Shown: in pieces, positions 45,874-57,697 of the stretch
Position numbering within the stretch: the first letter of the stretch is position 1
Layout of the letters: the number at the start of each line of letters is the position of its first letter
Assembly: GCF_010183535.1 (NCBI RefSeq)
Contig: NC_071332.1
Location: 868,001 to 932,000, forward strand
Length of the DNA stretch: 64,000 nucleotides
Direction of reading: 5' to 3'
DNA from: Caenorhabditis remanei
Lineage: Eukaryota; Nematoda; Chromadorea; Rhabditida; Rhabditidae
Notes under the pieces: generated by a model
Database searches by the model: none
Seen by the model: only the letters and a program-made list of their open reading frames with translations
Told to the model about the DNA's origin: nothing
Program-made: the position numbers and the translations under genes

Positions 45874-48800
45874 TCAATGAAACAGTGGTGGTGCCTCGCC
45901 GGAGCCCGCTTCAGAGTCGCCACGATTCGGACATTGACAGTACTGAAAAAAAAAGAAACAAATTATACATAATTTGAGAATTAAAGATTATTTTGTAACA
46001 CACGGGAAAACATGCTTGCGTAAACGTAAACATTTATGTCATGTGACGCTTGTTTTCTAGGTCTCAGCAGGAGAAAGGGGGGAGGGGGTTTCCCAAAATA
46101 TATGTACACTTTCAGATCAAAATAGAGGTGTTCTGAAAGGCGGCCGAGGAAAAATTGGGAAGTTAGGTCACGCCGTAAATTGACACCAAGGGGTCCAAGA
46201 AAGGTTTTGTAGACCATGAGCTACTGTAGCTTGTGACCGAAAAAGGTGCGGCGAGACAAAAATATTCCGATACTGACCAAAGACGGAACACGATAATATT
46301 TTCTCCTTTTTTCCCGGAATTTCGACGGTTCAAAGCTCGAATTCGATGAAGTTCTGGAGTTTTCTGATTTGAAGTTCGATTTTTAAGGATTTCATGGTAC
46401 ACACCGGCGAATTTTATCTTTATATTTGCGAAATGGGGAAAGTTAGGTTATGGGAGTTTTGACGAGTTACGGTGTAAATCGACACCAAGAGCGGGGGACC
46501 ATGAGGTACTGTAAATGGTGACCAATAAGAAACATCGAGACTAAAATGTTCCGATACTGACCAAAGACGCCACAAACTTTAGTACGATTTCCCGGAATTT
46601 CCTGGTTTCCAAATGTTTTGAAATTCACATGGTTTAGTAGATTTAACCTTTATCTTCATTTTTGTAGTTGACAATTTTTTGATAGCTAACATAGCTTTTG
46701 AGATACAGGTCTTCAAAGATAGCTGTCTGGAGTCTAGGAGAGACGCAGAGAAGACAGACACTCTAGCTCTTCTGCGCTCTCTTTCTCTCTCTCTTCCACT
46801 CAAACGGCCTTTTGGAAAGCGCCTACCTTCTCGAAAACCTGAAGAGCTATCAAAAAGTTGTCAACTGCAAAAATAATGGTCTAGGTTTAATCTCTGTTTT
46901 TGTAGTTGAGAACTTTTTGAATCTCTCTGCTCAAGCCGCTTATTTTTAAAGGCTCATAACTCAAAAGCATGAAATGCTACAAAAAAGTTTTCAATTAGAA
47001 AAATCTAGTCCTAGATTTCATCTACCTAACCATAGTAATTTCAGAGCTGAAAATTGATATTTTGAGTAAACTCACCGCAGCATCATCTCCATGCTGTCCT
47101 TGGGCTCCTGGTGGCCCGATCGGTCCTCCGACTCCCTCGATTCCTCTCAACCCACTCATCCCCTCGTATCCTCGAATTCCTTCCTTCCCTGGCAACCCGG
47201 GCTTTCCCTTCTTCCCCGGCTGTCCCTCATTTCCAGGTTGCCCCATGGCTCCTTTGACTCCTTGTCTCGGAATATAAGTGACTCCATCCACTCCATTCAC
47301 TCCTCTCTCCCCAACCGTTCCATCTGGTCCAGGTTGTCCGGGCGATCCAATATCCCCGGGGAACCCTGGGTTCCCGTTGATTCCAGGTCTCCCTGGGCGT
47401 CCACGCGGTCCACGGAGCCCACGCTTGCCACGTGGACCCTCCGGGCCAGAGTCACCAGGTGGTCCACGTGGACAAGTGAATGGCGCCTTGGAGGGTTTCT
47501 GAAATTAAATTTTTGACACCAGTATCATAAAAGTTAGACGTACCGCCGGAGGACTCGGGTAGGCATCGAATCCATCATACCCATCGACTCCATCAATTCC
47601 ATCATCCCCATCGATTCCCTGGTCACCAAGGGGGCCTGGGGGTCCAGGAGGACACGTTTGAGAGGTGAAGCACGCACATTTCGGGTGGAAGCTAGGCATC
47701 ATTGGTTCAGGGATTATTTCATCGGGGAATTCGCCGGAACCGTCGTTGGCAAAGTCGGATACGGTTACTTGGGCTTCTGGAAGATAAAGGGGGTACTGTA
47801 GTTGGGAAGACCTGACTAGGTGAAATCTTGCAGTCAGTTTGGAGCTATGGGACGTGACCTCCGCTGACAAGGAAATGACCTTACCGATGTACCACGCTGC
47901 CGATATTGTTCACGCGTCGGTAAGGTGACTTGTCAGTGGTCCAAACTCTGATCTCGTTTTTTTCAAATACCAGACATAGCGGACAAATACTGAATGTATA
48001 TTTGGAATAAGAGTTTTCTCAGCATTCCAATGATATAGGTCACGTCCCGTAACTCCAAACTGACTCCATTTCCCTCTTTAGTGAGTCGCTACTCAGCCAA
48101 TCCCGCCAACTCACGATATCCAGAATAATCCGTCTCTTGCTGCATGATGTTTCTCCTTATCCTGTCGATTTGTCCGATGTCTTTTGTGAAAATTTGCATG
48201 TCAGACCAGGCGAGACTGGTGTCGTACTGAAAATGTTTTTCTGATGAAAGTGAATATGTCTGGATAGCTGAAGACATAAGGATTCTGAATCTGTTTTCAA
48301 ATTTGGTCTAACATCAAAATCAACCAAGATACACCAGTTTTCAGATTGAACTCATTTTCAGTAGGGAATGCTCGGACTAAAACGATTGTAAGTCAGACAA
48401 ATTTTATGTTACAAAAATTCTGAAAACAGATTCAGAATCCTTGGAACTTCCAGAATCCAGTATTTGACCGTTTTTTTCCAAAAATTATGTGACCGGCGGC
48501 TTACTCAATGTAAAGTCATGAACTTTCAAAACCTGTCAAAAGCTTAATCGGACTATGACACGGTTTTTTAAAAATGTACTTATCAGACCAGGCAAAGCTG
48601 GTGTCGTACTGAAAATGCTTTTCTCATAAAAACGGGTATATCTGGATAGCTGAATACGTAAGGATTCTGAATCAGTTTTTGAATTCGATCTAGCGTCAAA
48701 ATGGACGGAGTTGCACCCTTTTTTGTAACGAGGAGAGATTTGAATCCCCACAAAATCTCAAAAACGTCTTCTGATTTCTGTACCTTTAACCTCGTCATTT

Positions 48801-48933
48801 CCACTTCAAGCTCTCCAAAAAGTGAAGTGACATCTTGAAGAATAAAAGCAATCGCAGAGATGGAAATCAAGAATGTGATGCACGACGCCGTCAGCGAGCC
48901 GATCAGAATTTGTCCAGAAGACATGCCCGACAT
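45874..48933 (-). CDS. Cuticle collagen
   Basis: Exons on the minus strand: 48933-48784, 48226-48115, 47776-47544, 47498-47076, 45942-45874; 328 residues. The N-terminal domain is the nematode cuticle collagen type, with a membrane-like segment (LIGSLTASCITFLISISAIA) and a subtilisin-type cleavage motif RIRRN at about 68-72. A non-collagenous region with CACFTSQTC follows, then Gly-X-Y blocks: PPGPPGPLGDQGIDGDDG, a break with YDGFDAYPSPPA, then the main triple-helix part from CPRGPPGDSG to PGAQGQHGDD with an interruption at VTYIPRQ. The last exon encodes a Cys-containing end (YCQCPNRGDSEAG). Collagen triplets near the middle are acidic (GDDGIDGVDGYDG). A TATA box lies 83 bp upstream of the ATG. 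As I recall, C. elegans has a collagen (col-153, F17C11.3) in this neighbourhood. Confidence 0.92.
46150..46612. repeat. Direct duplication in the last collagen intron
   Basis: Two copies about 180 bp long begin near 46150 and 46434. Both contain GAAAGTTAGGT or similar, then GTAAATYGACACCAAG, an ACCATGAGSTACTGTA block, ATRTTCCGATACTGACCAAA and CCCGGAATTTC. The shared GTAAATCGACAC motif is the same as in the PIG-T intron repeats. Confidence 0.75.
46635..46895. mobile_element. Hairpin MITE in the last collagen intron
   Basis: Left ATTTTTGTAGTTGACAATTT and GATAGCTAACATAGC; inner AGACGCAGAGAAGACAGACA and CTTCTGCGCTCTC; right GAAGAGCTATCAAAAAGTTG and CAACTGCAAAAAT. Confidence 0.75.
47895..48070. 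mobile_element. Dispersed element in collagen intron 2
   Basis: Contains the markers of another element family: GCTGCCGATATTGTTCACGC, TTTTTTTCAAATACCAGACA, GAATGTATATTTGGAATAAG and CATTCCAATGATATAGGTCA. Related copies lie near 41935, 52345-52605, 54800, 55290 and 58018-58368. Confidence 0.65.
48583..48720 (-). repeat. Partial duplication of collagen exon 2 start and intron
   Basis: The sequence around 48590-48720 repeats 48202-48310: an acceptor, then TACGACACCAGCTTTGCCTG (exon 2 has TACGACACCAGTCTCGCCTG), and the intron repeat with GGATAGCTGAATACGTAAGG. The copy reads YDTSFAWSDK and then departs from exon 2. It keeps an acceptor but lacks the rest of the exon. Confidence 0.75.
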
Positions 48934-49015
48934 CTAGAAAAAATGTATGTAGGTGAATAGTAAAAGTAAGCGAATAAAAGTGGTAATGTGGAGTAGAGTA
49001 AATCCGGCGCCGCGA

Positions 49016-49022
49016 CTTTATA
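49016..49022 (-). promoter_or_regulatory. TATA box of the collagen gene
   Basis: On the minus strand TATAAAG lies 83 bases upstream of the collagen ATG and is followed by the GC-rich CGCGGCGCCGG. Confidence 0.6.
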
Positions 49023-49559
49023 CGGAACGAGGGAAGAGACCCAAATTTGCTAATGCAGGACGTGGTTTTATATGGAAAAGGAATCTAAAAGCGAAAGGCG
49101 GATACTCTCTCTTCATAAAATGTCTCAATTCGGTTTGTCATCGCACTTGTTTTATGGATAAAACAAAGGAGATAACGAAAAAATCGGACTGTCGTAAAAG
49201 GAGAGGAAAAAGATAAACATTTCGGGACTAACGGTCGGGTGTATTTACATTTTATTGACCGTGAAGAAGAACAAGATATCCGGATAATTTGGATCAGGTG
49301 GTTTCACTTGATCACACCTAGAGATAGTGTTGGAGAGAGATAGTGAATTTGAGTTTAAAGTGTTTCCAGACCCAACTGTCAGCCAATGAGCAGTTTTGCG
49401 TGATTTTTGAAAACGAAATGTGCTAGAGCAGGGTCGAAAGTATATATGTGCAAAGTTTCAGCCAATTCCGAACCCTGATATAAAAAAGGATCCTTTGTTA
49501 AAAGGCATGAAACAGTACAATTCATAGTCCCATTTATTCGAATTCTATATTTTCTAATA

Positions 49560-49805
49560 GCTCTAATCTAGACCTTTATTTTTGTAGTTGACAATTTTGG
49601 ATAGCTATTCTAAATATCGAGATATAAGCGCTCAAAACTACCCAAAGGAAGAGGGAAGACGCAGAGAAACGAGAGCGTCTGTCTTCTCTGCGTCTCCACT
49701 TGACTACAGGTACCTGTCTTTGAAGACGTGTATCTCAAAATCTGGAAGAGCTACAAAAAAGTGGTCAACTACAAAAATGAAGATCAAGACTTGCTCTACA
49801 AATTT
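49560..49805. mobile_element. Hairpin MITE upstream of the collagen
   Basis: Left TTTTTGTAGTTGACAATTTT, inner AGACGCAGAGAAACGAGAGC and GTCTTCTCTGCGTCTCC, right GGAAGAGCTACAAAAAAGTG and AACTACAAAAATGAAGATC. The rest of 48934-50157 outside this copy and the TATA box shows no gene. Confidence 0.75.
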
Positions 49806-50157
49806 ATGTTAAACAAAACATAGTGTGATTTTATATGAGATAGTTGCAATATGTTAAGGCCAACAAAAAATCCACAAACAACATCACGACTTTATTGTTA
49901 TTTTTTGACAAGTGTATAACATTTTTATTCCAGACGTGTCGCCATATACCGAACTCAAAAAGTGATGTGAAACAAGACTGATTTTACAAAAATGAAGACA
50001 ACTCCAACACTTTTTTCGCAGAGAGTCTATAAGATCTAATTGTGGTGTGTGTGTGAGAAAGAGAAAAAGAAGAGAGGAATAAATTGGAAGCGGAGAATCA
50101 GTGTCAAGAATCAGATAGTCAAATAAATTACTATGATGAGATGGGTGAACGAAGAAG

Positions 50158-51370
50158 TTAGAATGGCGATGCTGAGCAGACTCCGGCGCACTCGGCGATC
50201 ATGCAGGCACGGATCAGTCTCAAGGTGGCCATCGCTTCACGCTCTCCGGCTTCTCCTGGCATGTGTCCGAGCTCGTGGGTGGCAGCCTGCAAATTGGGAA
50301 ACTCTAAGCGTGGTTAGGAGATACGGAGCTGTTTGGACAATATCCGTAGTTACAATGTGGCCAGTGGTACCAATGCAGCCGTGCTCTATTGACAAGCATG
50401 GTACATTTTTTTGCGTCACTGTGAATATTTAAACTTATGTGCAAACTATACCGGCTATAGGAATTCTAATGTTCACCATGACGTAAATAATGTACTCTTC
50501 TTGTCAATAGAGCGCAGCTGCATTGGTAGCCCTGGCCTCATCGTGCCTAGGTAACTCAACACTGTGAGTGCACTAGAGCGCGGTTTCTTCACAAAATAGT
50601 AGATTATATGTATGTTTTCAGAGTTTGGAACGGATTTACTAGATCAACCAGAATTTCGTAAATTTTGCTTAAAATTGAGGTCACCGTTAAGCCGCAGCTC
50701 TTCGTCTACCATTAGTAGGTCCGTGGCGGCCATTATTCTTATACTATGGATTTTTTTGTTCAGAATGCAAATTTAGAAACTTCAATTAACATTATCTTAT
50801 AGAAAATGTAAAGCTGATTCCAAATATGTAACTCGTTTTTGCTTTTGATGTCTAGACGCTGAGATATGTAAGCTCGAAGATTAGCAGCTCGCACACTTCT
50901 GGTTTACCACAAAAAAATTTGCAGGTCTGGGAAGTTCCAGACTGCAGATAAACATCATGTTATAGCAAATTTTATGCTGATTTCAAAAATATATTTCATA
51001 TTTGCTAACGATGTCTAGACGCTGAGATATGTACACTCCAAGTTTAGCAAAGCATGACTTCTTTGAACAAACTTCAAACCGTTATATCTTGATTTCTAGA
51101 AATCGCACAGAAATTCTATTCATATATTCAGAATCTGCATTAAATTTCCAATCTTTAACATACCGCTGCGATGGAATACCAACAGTCCTTCTTGCAGCAA
51201 ACGCATGGAATCTGAGCGCGCTCGTCGAGGGCGCATGAAGTGGGCGGTTGTGGGGCGGCGTTTACTAAAAAAGACTTATTTTATATTATTATCTGAACTT
51301 TGGTACCCTTACCAATATCTGAGACGGCAACGATGACAAGAAGAAGAGCGGCGATCATTGTTTTTTGCAT
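50158..51370 (-). CDS. Small secreted Cys-rich protein
   Basis: Exons on the minus strand: 51370-51313, 51264-51164, 50286-50158; 95 residues. A signal peptide (MQKTMIAALLLVIVAVSDIG) is followed by two Cys clusters: SCALDERAQIPCVCCKKDCW and, after a linker THELGHMPGEAGEREAMATL, a second with RACMIAECAGVCSASPF. That gives eight cysteines in the mature part of about 75 residues. I do not recognise the family. It is probably secreted and disulphide-bonded. Intron 2 is long (877 bp) and has two near-identical blocks around GATGTCTAGACGCTGAGATA. Confidence 0.75.
50760..51060. repeat. Short direct repeat in the small Cys-rich gene intron
   Basis: GATGTCTAGACGCTGAGATA with TGTA following recurs at about 50848 and 51009, preceded each time by ATTTTATGCTGATTTCAAA-like sequence. 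The unit is about 160 bp. Confidence 0.6.
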
Positions 51371-52344
51371 GTTTTGACTGTGTGACAAAGCGGACGTGCC
51401 GAGCGCTCGTGGGGTACCTGAAGTGAGATATATTTTAGGAAAGAAAAAATGGAATTTGAAGAGGTTAACGGGAATAAGGACTCAATCAAACTTGAGATGA
51501 AAATAGGATGAGAAGATGATAATGGGCGGAGTCTGGAGAGGGGGGGCGACATTTTCAAATATAACGATTCCAATTAGATCTGTTTGGGAGGTGGGGAGAA
51601 TGAGCAAGAATCTGTGTGCTTCTGCAGCAGAAGTAGATGAAGATGACGTGAAGGAGAATCTAGGTCACAAGGGAGAAGAGTTCGTACAATTCCGGTCAGG
51701 GGAGTCAACTAGGTGGAGTGAAAGTTGAGAATAACAGACTTTATATCTGAATTTGGTTTTGACAAAAAAAGTGAGCTTTTATTCCCAAGAAAAATAAATT
51801 CGAAGTTTCAATTTTGGGTCGCCGCCGTTTTATTCGTTTTTTTTTACTTGGGCTTATATAAATTTCTGAATTGATTTTATATGCCTGTAAAGCTTAAGTG
51901 ATGAGGATTCAAATCTGTTTTTAAAAATTGTCTAGCACCAAAATCTGCTGAGTTTCGAAGCTTATAAGGTTGAATCCAAATTTCGAGATAGCTCCAGGCA
52001 CATACGCTGAATTTCTAAGTTCCTGTAAAACTTAAGTGATGAGATTGTTAGCTGTAAAAACTGCCAGAAACCATCAAGATACATTTACCAACGTTTAAAT
52101 AAAAATAAAAATTGTTAAAATTGGCTCAAAATAGTTCAAACTATTCAGAGTTGGGTCTGGTAACTGAATTTATTGAAAAGTTTTTTATATACCTATAAAA
52201 TTTAAATTCTTAAGATTCTGAATACGTTTATCAAAAGTTGCCTACGACCAATATAAACTGAGATGCTCCAACTTGAAACTGCGTATCTCCGCTATGTTAA
52301 AAAACTTTGAAAACGGATTCAGAATCCTCACTACTAGGGAAGGC

Positions 52345-52605
52345 CTTGTGGTTATTGAAAAGCTGAGAAAACGCTGATTCCAAATATATATTCAGTTTTT
52401 ATCTTTGAGGCCTGGTGTTCGAGAAAAACAAGGTTAAAGTTTGCACGGCTGACAAATCATAACCCGACGCGTGCAGCATGGTACGTCGGTATGACTTGTC
52501 AGCGGTCCAAAATTTGACCTCATTTTTCTCCAATACCAGGCCTCGAGGGCAAAAATTAAATATACATTTGGAATCAGCGTTTTCTCAGCTTTTCAATGAT
52601 ATAAG
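52345..52605. mobile_element. Palindromic dispersed element
   Basis: Arms AAGCTGAGAAAACGCTGATT and AATCAGCGTTTTCTCAGCTT enclose a centre with GACGCGTGCAGCATGGTACG. The arms are clearly complementary. Confidence 0.8.
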
Positions 52606-53392
52606 TCACCAATACTAACTGATTTTTATACCTTATGTACGAACAGCTGATACCTTATTCACAATAACAAAATGAATGAATATTCACCTGCCTCTCCTTT
52701 CCTTTTAAACAAAAAAAAACGGAAGAGAATTCTGAGAACTGAGAACCCTGACGAAACGAAACTTGTGTAATTAGCGTGAAATGGAACTAATGAGTGCACA
52801 CATAACGTCTGGTTTTTTTCAACAGAAAACTAAGAATGACGAGACGAAAGGGAGAGGAATAACAAAAGTGATTCAGATTTCGTCAGACAAATCTGATCTT
52901 GGCACGCTTTCCAACATATTTTTTTCGTTTTTTTGTTGAATATTTAGGATTAGTTTGAAGACCAAAGGAATAATGAAAAGTGAAGAAGATAATTGGTTTC
53001 AAAAAAAGGGTTAATGGATTCTCGGAAAGAGAGTAAACTAGGGGAATGAACTGGTGGGATGGTGAACGTTTGGACTCCTGGAATAATGAGGAAGGGATTT
53101 GAATAAAATGGTTGAATATGTATTTTTAGCGATTCCTGCAACTGATCGGAGGAAATTATTCCCAGCAAATGAACGCACTGGCGCTGTGAATGACATGAGT
53201 CGGAGCAGGAACTCGGAGCATTAGGGGCGGAGCTTAGGATGGTGTGGCTGAGAAAAAAAAGAGAGGGATAAAACTTCGCGAAAAAAAAAAGGATTTAAAA
53301 TCATAATCTCAGTTTTTCAGTGAAAAATATGAGTCAAATTTGAAAGTGTGTCACGGCGTTAAAATTGAAATAGTCAATTTGAATGTATATTG

Positions 53393-53640
53393 GTTGTGTA
53401 GATAAAGGCAAGAGCTTTATTTTTGTAGTTGACAACTTTTTGATAGCTCTTCAAGGTTTCGAGATACGAGCCTTTAAAGTTGAGCGGCTGAAACTGGTGG
53501 AGACACAGAGAAGCGAGGGTGTCTGGCTTCTCTGCGTCTCACCCTTTCTCACTCCCTTTCTATCCGCTTTTTCAGTGTATATCTCGAGAATATGAAAAGC
53601 TATCAAACAGTTATTAACTACAAAAATGCAGCTGAAAGTG
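53393..53640. mobile_element. Hairpin MITE
   Basis: AAGAGCTTTATTTTTGTAGT and TTGACAACTTTTTGATAGCT on the left; AGACACAGAGAAGCGAGGGT and GCTTCTCTGCGTCTC in the centre; AAAGCTATCAAACAGTTATT on the right. Confidence 0.75.
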
Positions 53641-53689
53641 AGAGTTACTTATATCACTAACACTAGACTTAAGAGCTAAAAATATTCAA

Positions 53690-53945
53690 AGTTTCATATC
53701 TCAAAACTGAGCAGACCTATCAAAAAGTTGTCAACTACAAATAATAAGCTTAAAACCTGTTCTATCACATATTAAAAAATTAGAAGCATACGACAAATCT
53801 GGAAGCAATTACACCATCTCAAATGTAGCTGTTCTTCTAGATGTCTTCAAAACAGCCTGTGCCTAAACGCTCATATCTCGAAAGCTTGAAGAGCTATCAA
53901 AAAGTTGTCAACTACAAAAATAAAGTTCTACATTTGATCTACAGA
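53690..53945. mobile_element. Hairpin MITE, degenerate
   Basis: Right arm GCTTGAAGAGCTATCAAAAA, then GTTGTCAACTACAAAAATAA. An adjacent stretch at 53700-53760 has another right-arm-like copy. No inner hairpin. Confidence 0.55.
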
Positions 53946-54071
53946 AATATATAAAATTTGTACCTTTACGGACCTCGTGACGGAATCTCAAATTTGCCTA
54001 CTAAAACTTTGAACCCAAAAAGCAAAAAGTAGTCTCATAGTCATAGTTTTAGTATCTTCTCATTAAATTTT

Positions 54072-54501
54072 CTATCTGGAAAACATAGAATATACGAAAA
54101 CATGACTATACACCCACATCATCGCTCTAACATCTTCTTGCAAAGGAGAGCCCACATAAAGAAAAGAAAAACAAAAGAAACATTTTGTCTCAGAAGAGAA
54201 TTCGATTATGCATTCGATTATGGAGAAGCTCCAGATTTCATATTCATTCACCCAGAAGCCGTAAAAAATAAAAAGTATTGCAAGAAGGTACTGGGCCACG
54301 AAAACATACACATTTATAAAGATGAGTCTCTCTGAAAAATAAAAAAGAGGAAAAAACTTCAAGGGTGGCCTCCTTTACTTTACTTTTTTTGGAAAATTCA
54401 TTGTAGGGCGTATGACGTGTTTTGGGAGCCACCCAACCCAGAATGCTCCCCAAAATGAGGGACTTCATCAGATTGAGATTGAAGAGAAGAAGAAGTGACA
54501 T
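54072..54501 (-). CDS. Possible small hydrophobic membrane protein
   Basis: Two candidate exons on the minus strand, 54501-54384 and 54331-54072, join in phase to 125 residues. The donor is GTAAAGT (weak) and the acceptor TTTTTCAG (good). The N-terminus MSLLLLFNLNLMKSLILGSI is hydrophobic, and exon 2 has a strong membrane-like segment from LIFINVYVFVAQYLLAILFI into FYGF, followed by aromatic sequence without charge balance. No family is recognised. The AT-rich composition could also produce such a frame by chance. Confidence 0.35.
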
Positions 54502-56039
54502 CAATCTCCCCGCCCCTCGAAGCCACGCCCCCTTTTTTCTCGTTTCTCCAAAACGTCTGGCGTTGACAGATTCAATCTAAATATACATCAAATTTTTATT
54601 TCAGCTGTGCTTCCAGATAGAAAAAGAAACGTCAACTATTTCAGCGACGCCTACATGTGGGGTGTGGAAGTTGCTGGAAAGGGAAATGAGATGCAAATGA
54701 GATTCTGAATATCTTTAGGGTAGAACATCAGAAATCTTTCTGGAATTTTGCTGGAAATTGCAGCGAATAGCACAACCTCACTTGGGAAGGCCTCCAGGTG
54801 ACCGTGGAGTGATGGGATGTGACCTATATCATTGGAGAGCTGATAAAACGCTGATTCCAAATATATATTCAGGTTTTCCCCTAGAGTCCTGGTATTCTAG
54901 AAAAACGAGGTCAAAGTTTGAACAAGCAAAAATTGCAATTTAAGTTGCGATTTTCAAATCTTAACAACTTTCTGAAAACATAACCGAATTCATGAATTTT
55001 TGGATATTCAGATATTCGGACACACCGACAGACAGATAAACTCAAAATTTGTGTTTTTGGTGCATCCTTAGACTCCAAAATTTTTCAAACTAAAAAAGAT
55101 TTCTGCGTTGATTTTAAATCCACCTAACTCACTGAAAACTTTAAAAAGTCTTGAGGTATTAATATAATTGTTAAGGTCTTGACTTGGTAAACTACGTTTT
55201 AAGGTACTTGGGGCCGTAGGGCTCAAGCCTCGGCCCTAAATAGGTTATGATTTAGAACTTAGACCTTATTTTTCTTGGATAACTGACCTCTAGGGCAAGA
55301 ACTGAATATATATTTGGAATCAACGTTTTCTCAGCTTTCCAATGGTATATGTCACGTCACATAACTCCAAACTGACTCCATGACCTGGTAAACAGTCTGA
55401 TCGGTATACTCACAACCTTTTTTGTTTTTTTTTTTGTAACAAGTGACACATTGTTTTCAAGTATAAGTTATAAAACAGTGGTAAAATAGCAGATATTGCA
55501 AGAAAATCTCATTCTGATTCATTCGGTTGCAAAGCCAAGCAAACAAAAAAGTCTCCGATTGTTAATCATGCGAATAATGTGTGTGCCCGAATAAACAAAA
55601 AGTAAGACGGGGGTACTTTCATTACGTCTTCTTCTTCGTACTTTCATGTTTTCTCTTCAAATCAAATCAAGGATATTCACGCTCATTACCATGAAGTTTC
55701 GAGAAAAAGAGAGTACGAAAATAGATGACGTGAAAAGAAAAACGAGGCAGGAAATGACAGGGGGTACGGTCGGAAATGTGATTCTAAGGAAAACGGAGAA
55801 TCAGAAGACGTCGCTGAGAGAAGTTGTGAGAAACGTTGAGATGCCCTGAGGGTATTCACTTTGTCACTTTGTCTCAAAAGTTGAGTTGATAAGGTTAGGA
55901 AATGAATGAGAATGAGAAGAAGAACTTATTTTTTCTTTAGAAAGACTCTTAGAATTTATCACACATCTGATTTCTGAAACTTTACTTTCAGTGTATTTCT
56001 ACGTGATCTCCTGGTAGCACAGTCAATCGAATTTGTGAT

Positions 56040-56520
56040 ATTCGTGTAGATCAAGTCTAGATCTTCATTTCTATAGTTGACAACTTTTTGATAGCTCTGC
56101 AGGCTTTTGAGATACGCGCTTTCAAACATTGGCATAGAGAAGAGGAGAGGGAGAGAGCGCAGTGAAGCGAGAGTGCCTGCTTTCTGTGTCTCTTGTTTTG
56201 GTGCCCGATGTTCATAACGTTATATCTCTAAGCCTAGTATAGTTATCAAAAACTTGTCAACTAATGAAATGTGTGAAATTTTGTGCTCTACATTTTTGTA
56301 GTTGACAACTTTCTGATAGCTCATCACCCTTTCGAGATATGCGCCTTTAAACATTGGCATAGAGAAAAGCAGAGGGAAAGGGCGCAGTGAAGCGAGAGTG
56401 TCTGCTTTCTGTGTCTCGCCCTTTCACCTCTCATATTCAAAGGCTTACATCTCAAAAGCGTGAAGAGCTATAAAAAAGTTGTCAACTACAAAAATAAAGC
56501 TCTAGGTTTGTTCTATAACA
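56040..56520. mobile_element. Two adjacent hairpin MITEs
   Basis: Two copies lie head-to-tail. Both contain ACATTGGCATAGAGAARAGG and GCGCAGTGAAGCGAGAGTGY, which is more alike than to other copies, so this looks like a local duplication or nested insertion. Outer ends: TGTAGATCAAGTCTAGATCT and TAAAGCTCTAGGTTTGTTCT. Confidence 0.75.
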
Positions 56521-56819
56521 TACTAAAAACCTGACAAGTTGCGGTTATAAATATCGACGAGGCGAAGGGTCAAAAAACGATAGAATTTACTGAAAACTAC
56601 ACCTGTCGAAGTAGCATCTGTTCGAAGTTTCTTCAAACTTTTGATAGTGTTTTTCTTTTCTTTGGTTTATATAAATCTTTTAGGTATTATATACTGTTGT
56701 TTTCTGCTTCAAGACAAGCCGAGATCAAATCGTGAAGTGAAATCAGCTCTGGGGATAAACAGTTCTCTGTAATGACCTGTGGTAATTTTCCCAATTGTTA
56801 TGACCACCCGTTACTTTTA

Positions 56820-57035
56820 AACAACTTTTGAGTTTGAAGAATCTCCCAGGTGTCTGCATGAAGGTACAGAGACGCAGAGAAGTCAGACACTCTAGCTTCT
56901 CTGCGCTCTCTCCCTCTCCTCTTTTCTATATAATTACAACCTCTCATCTTCAACGGTGCATATCTCGAAAGCGTGAAAAGCTATCAAAAAGTTGTCAACT
57001 ACAAAAATATAGAGCTTTACTTTTTCTATACAACC
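56820..57035. mobile_element. Hairpin MITE
   Basis: Inner AGACGCAGAGAAGTCAGACA and CTAGCTTCTCTGCGCTCTCT, right arm GAAAAGCTATCAAAAAGTTG and CAACTACAAAAATATAGAGC. The left arm is short. Confidence 0.7.
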
Positions 57036-57697
57036 ATTATAATGTGATTAACGAAATCCAACAATTCTTCTCAGAATGCACTACCAAAGAAGCCCTCTGT
57101 ATTTGGTATGATGCTACTACCCAAGAATAGATAAAAAGTACAAAAATCTCATGACGATTTCAGAGATTTCAGAAATTCCGTAAGAGCTTGTTGTGAGTTT
57201 TCTGGATCTGGATTTTTCTGGAACGCCCTTTCGCGAAGAAGACCCCCCATGTCTGATCTCACAGTTATTTTTAATTTATGTTTATTTATTTTTCAGTTAT
57301 TTTTGGAAATTTTCAGAGGAAAAACAAGTTGAACTTTGGATATATAAAGACACAATCAATCAGCCAATAATACAGACAAGGGGGAGGGAATTGATACTTT
57401 TTTAGATGTCAGGGAAGGAGGGAAGGAGGGAAAAAAGAGATACATGAGGGGGAACGTTATGTTGAAAATAAAATGAAGTAATAAAAGCACATTCGTCACC
57501 AAAAAAGGAGAAAAGAGAAAAAAAAACATAAAAACATGAACACACAGAAGTGACCTCCCTAGAGAGGCGAATCTCGCTCAATCAAATCTCGGTCGGTTCC
57601 TTGAATTCAATTTTGAGTAAGTGTCTGTTTTTCAGTTTTTTTTCAAAAGAGATTTTCAAAAGATAAACGGGGATGATAGTAGAAAACGAAAACAGAG

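Larger units (their letters stand above)
51371..54071. other. 2.7 kb repeat-rich intergenic region
   Basis: No supported gene. It contains repeats of the GATTCTGAATC type (51880-52330), a dispersed element (52345-52605), and two hairpin MITEs (53393-53640, 53690-53945). One 53-codon minus-strand ORF at 53038-53196 starts with ATG but has no splice, signal or homology support. Confidence 0.5.
54502..57697. other. 3.2 kb repeat-rich intergenic region
   Basis: No supported gene. It contains dispersed-element copies (54800-54915, 55280-55395) and hairpin MITEs (56040-56280, 56280-56520, 56820-57035). A GGAGGGA-rich stretch at 57410-57435 lies near the 3' end of the bZIP gene. Short ORFs are not convincing. 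Confidence 0.5.

Noticed and set aside
53038..53196. 53-codon minus-strand ORF beginning MSFTAPVRSF
   Set aside because: No splice context, signal peptide, domain or neighbour supports it. Could be chance in a repeat-rich gap.
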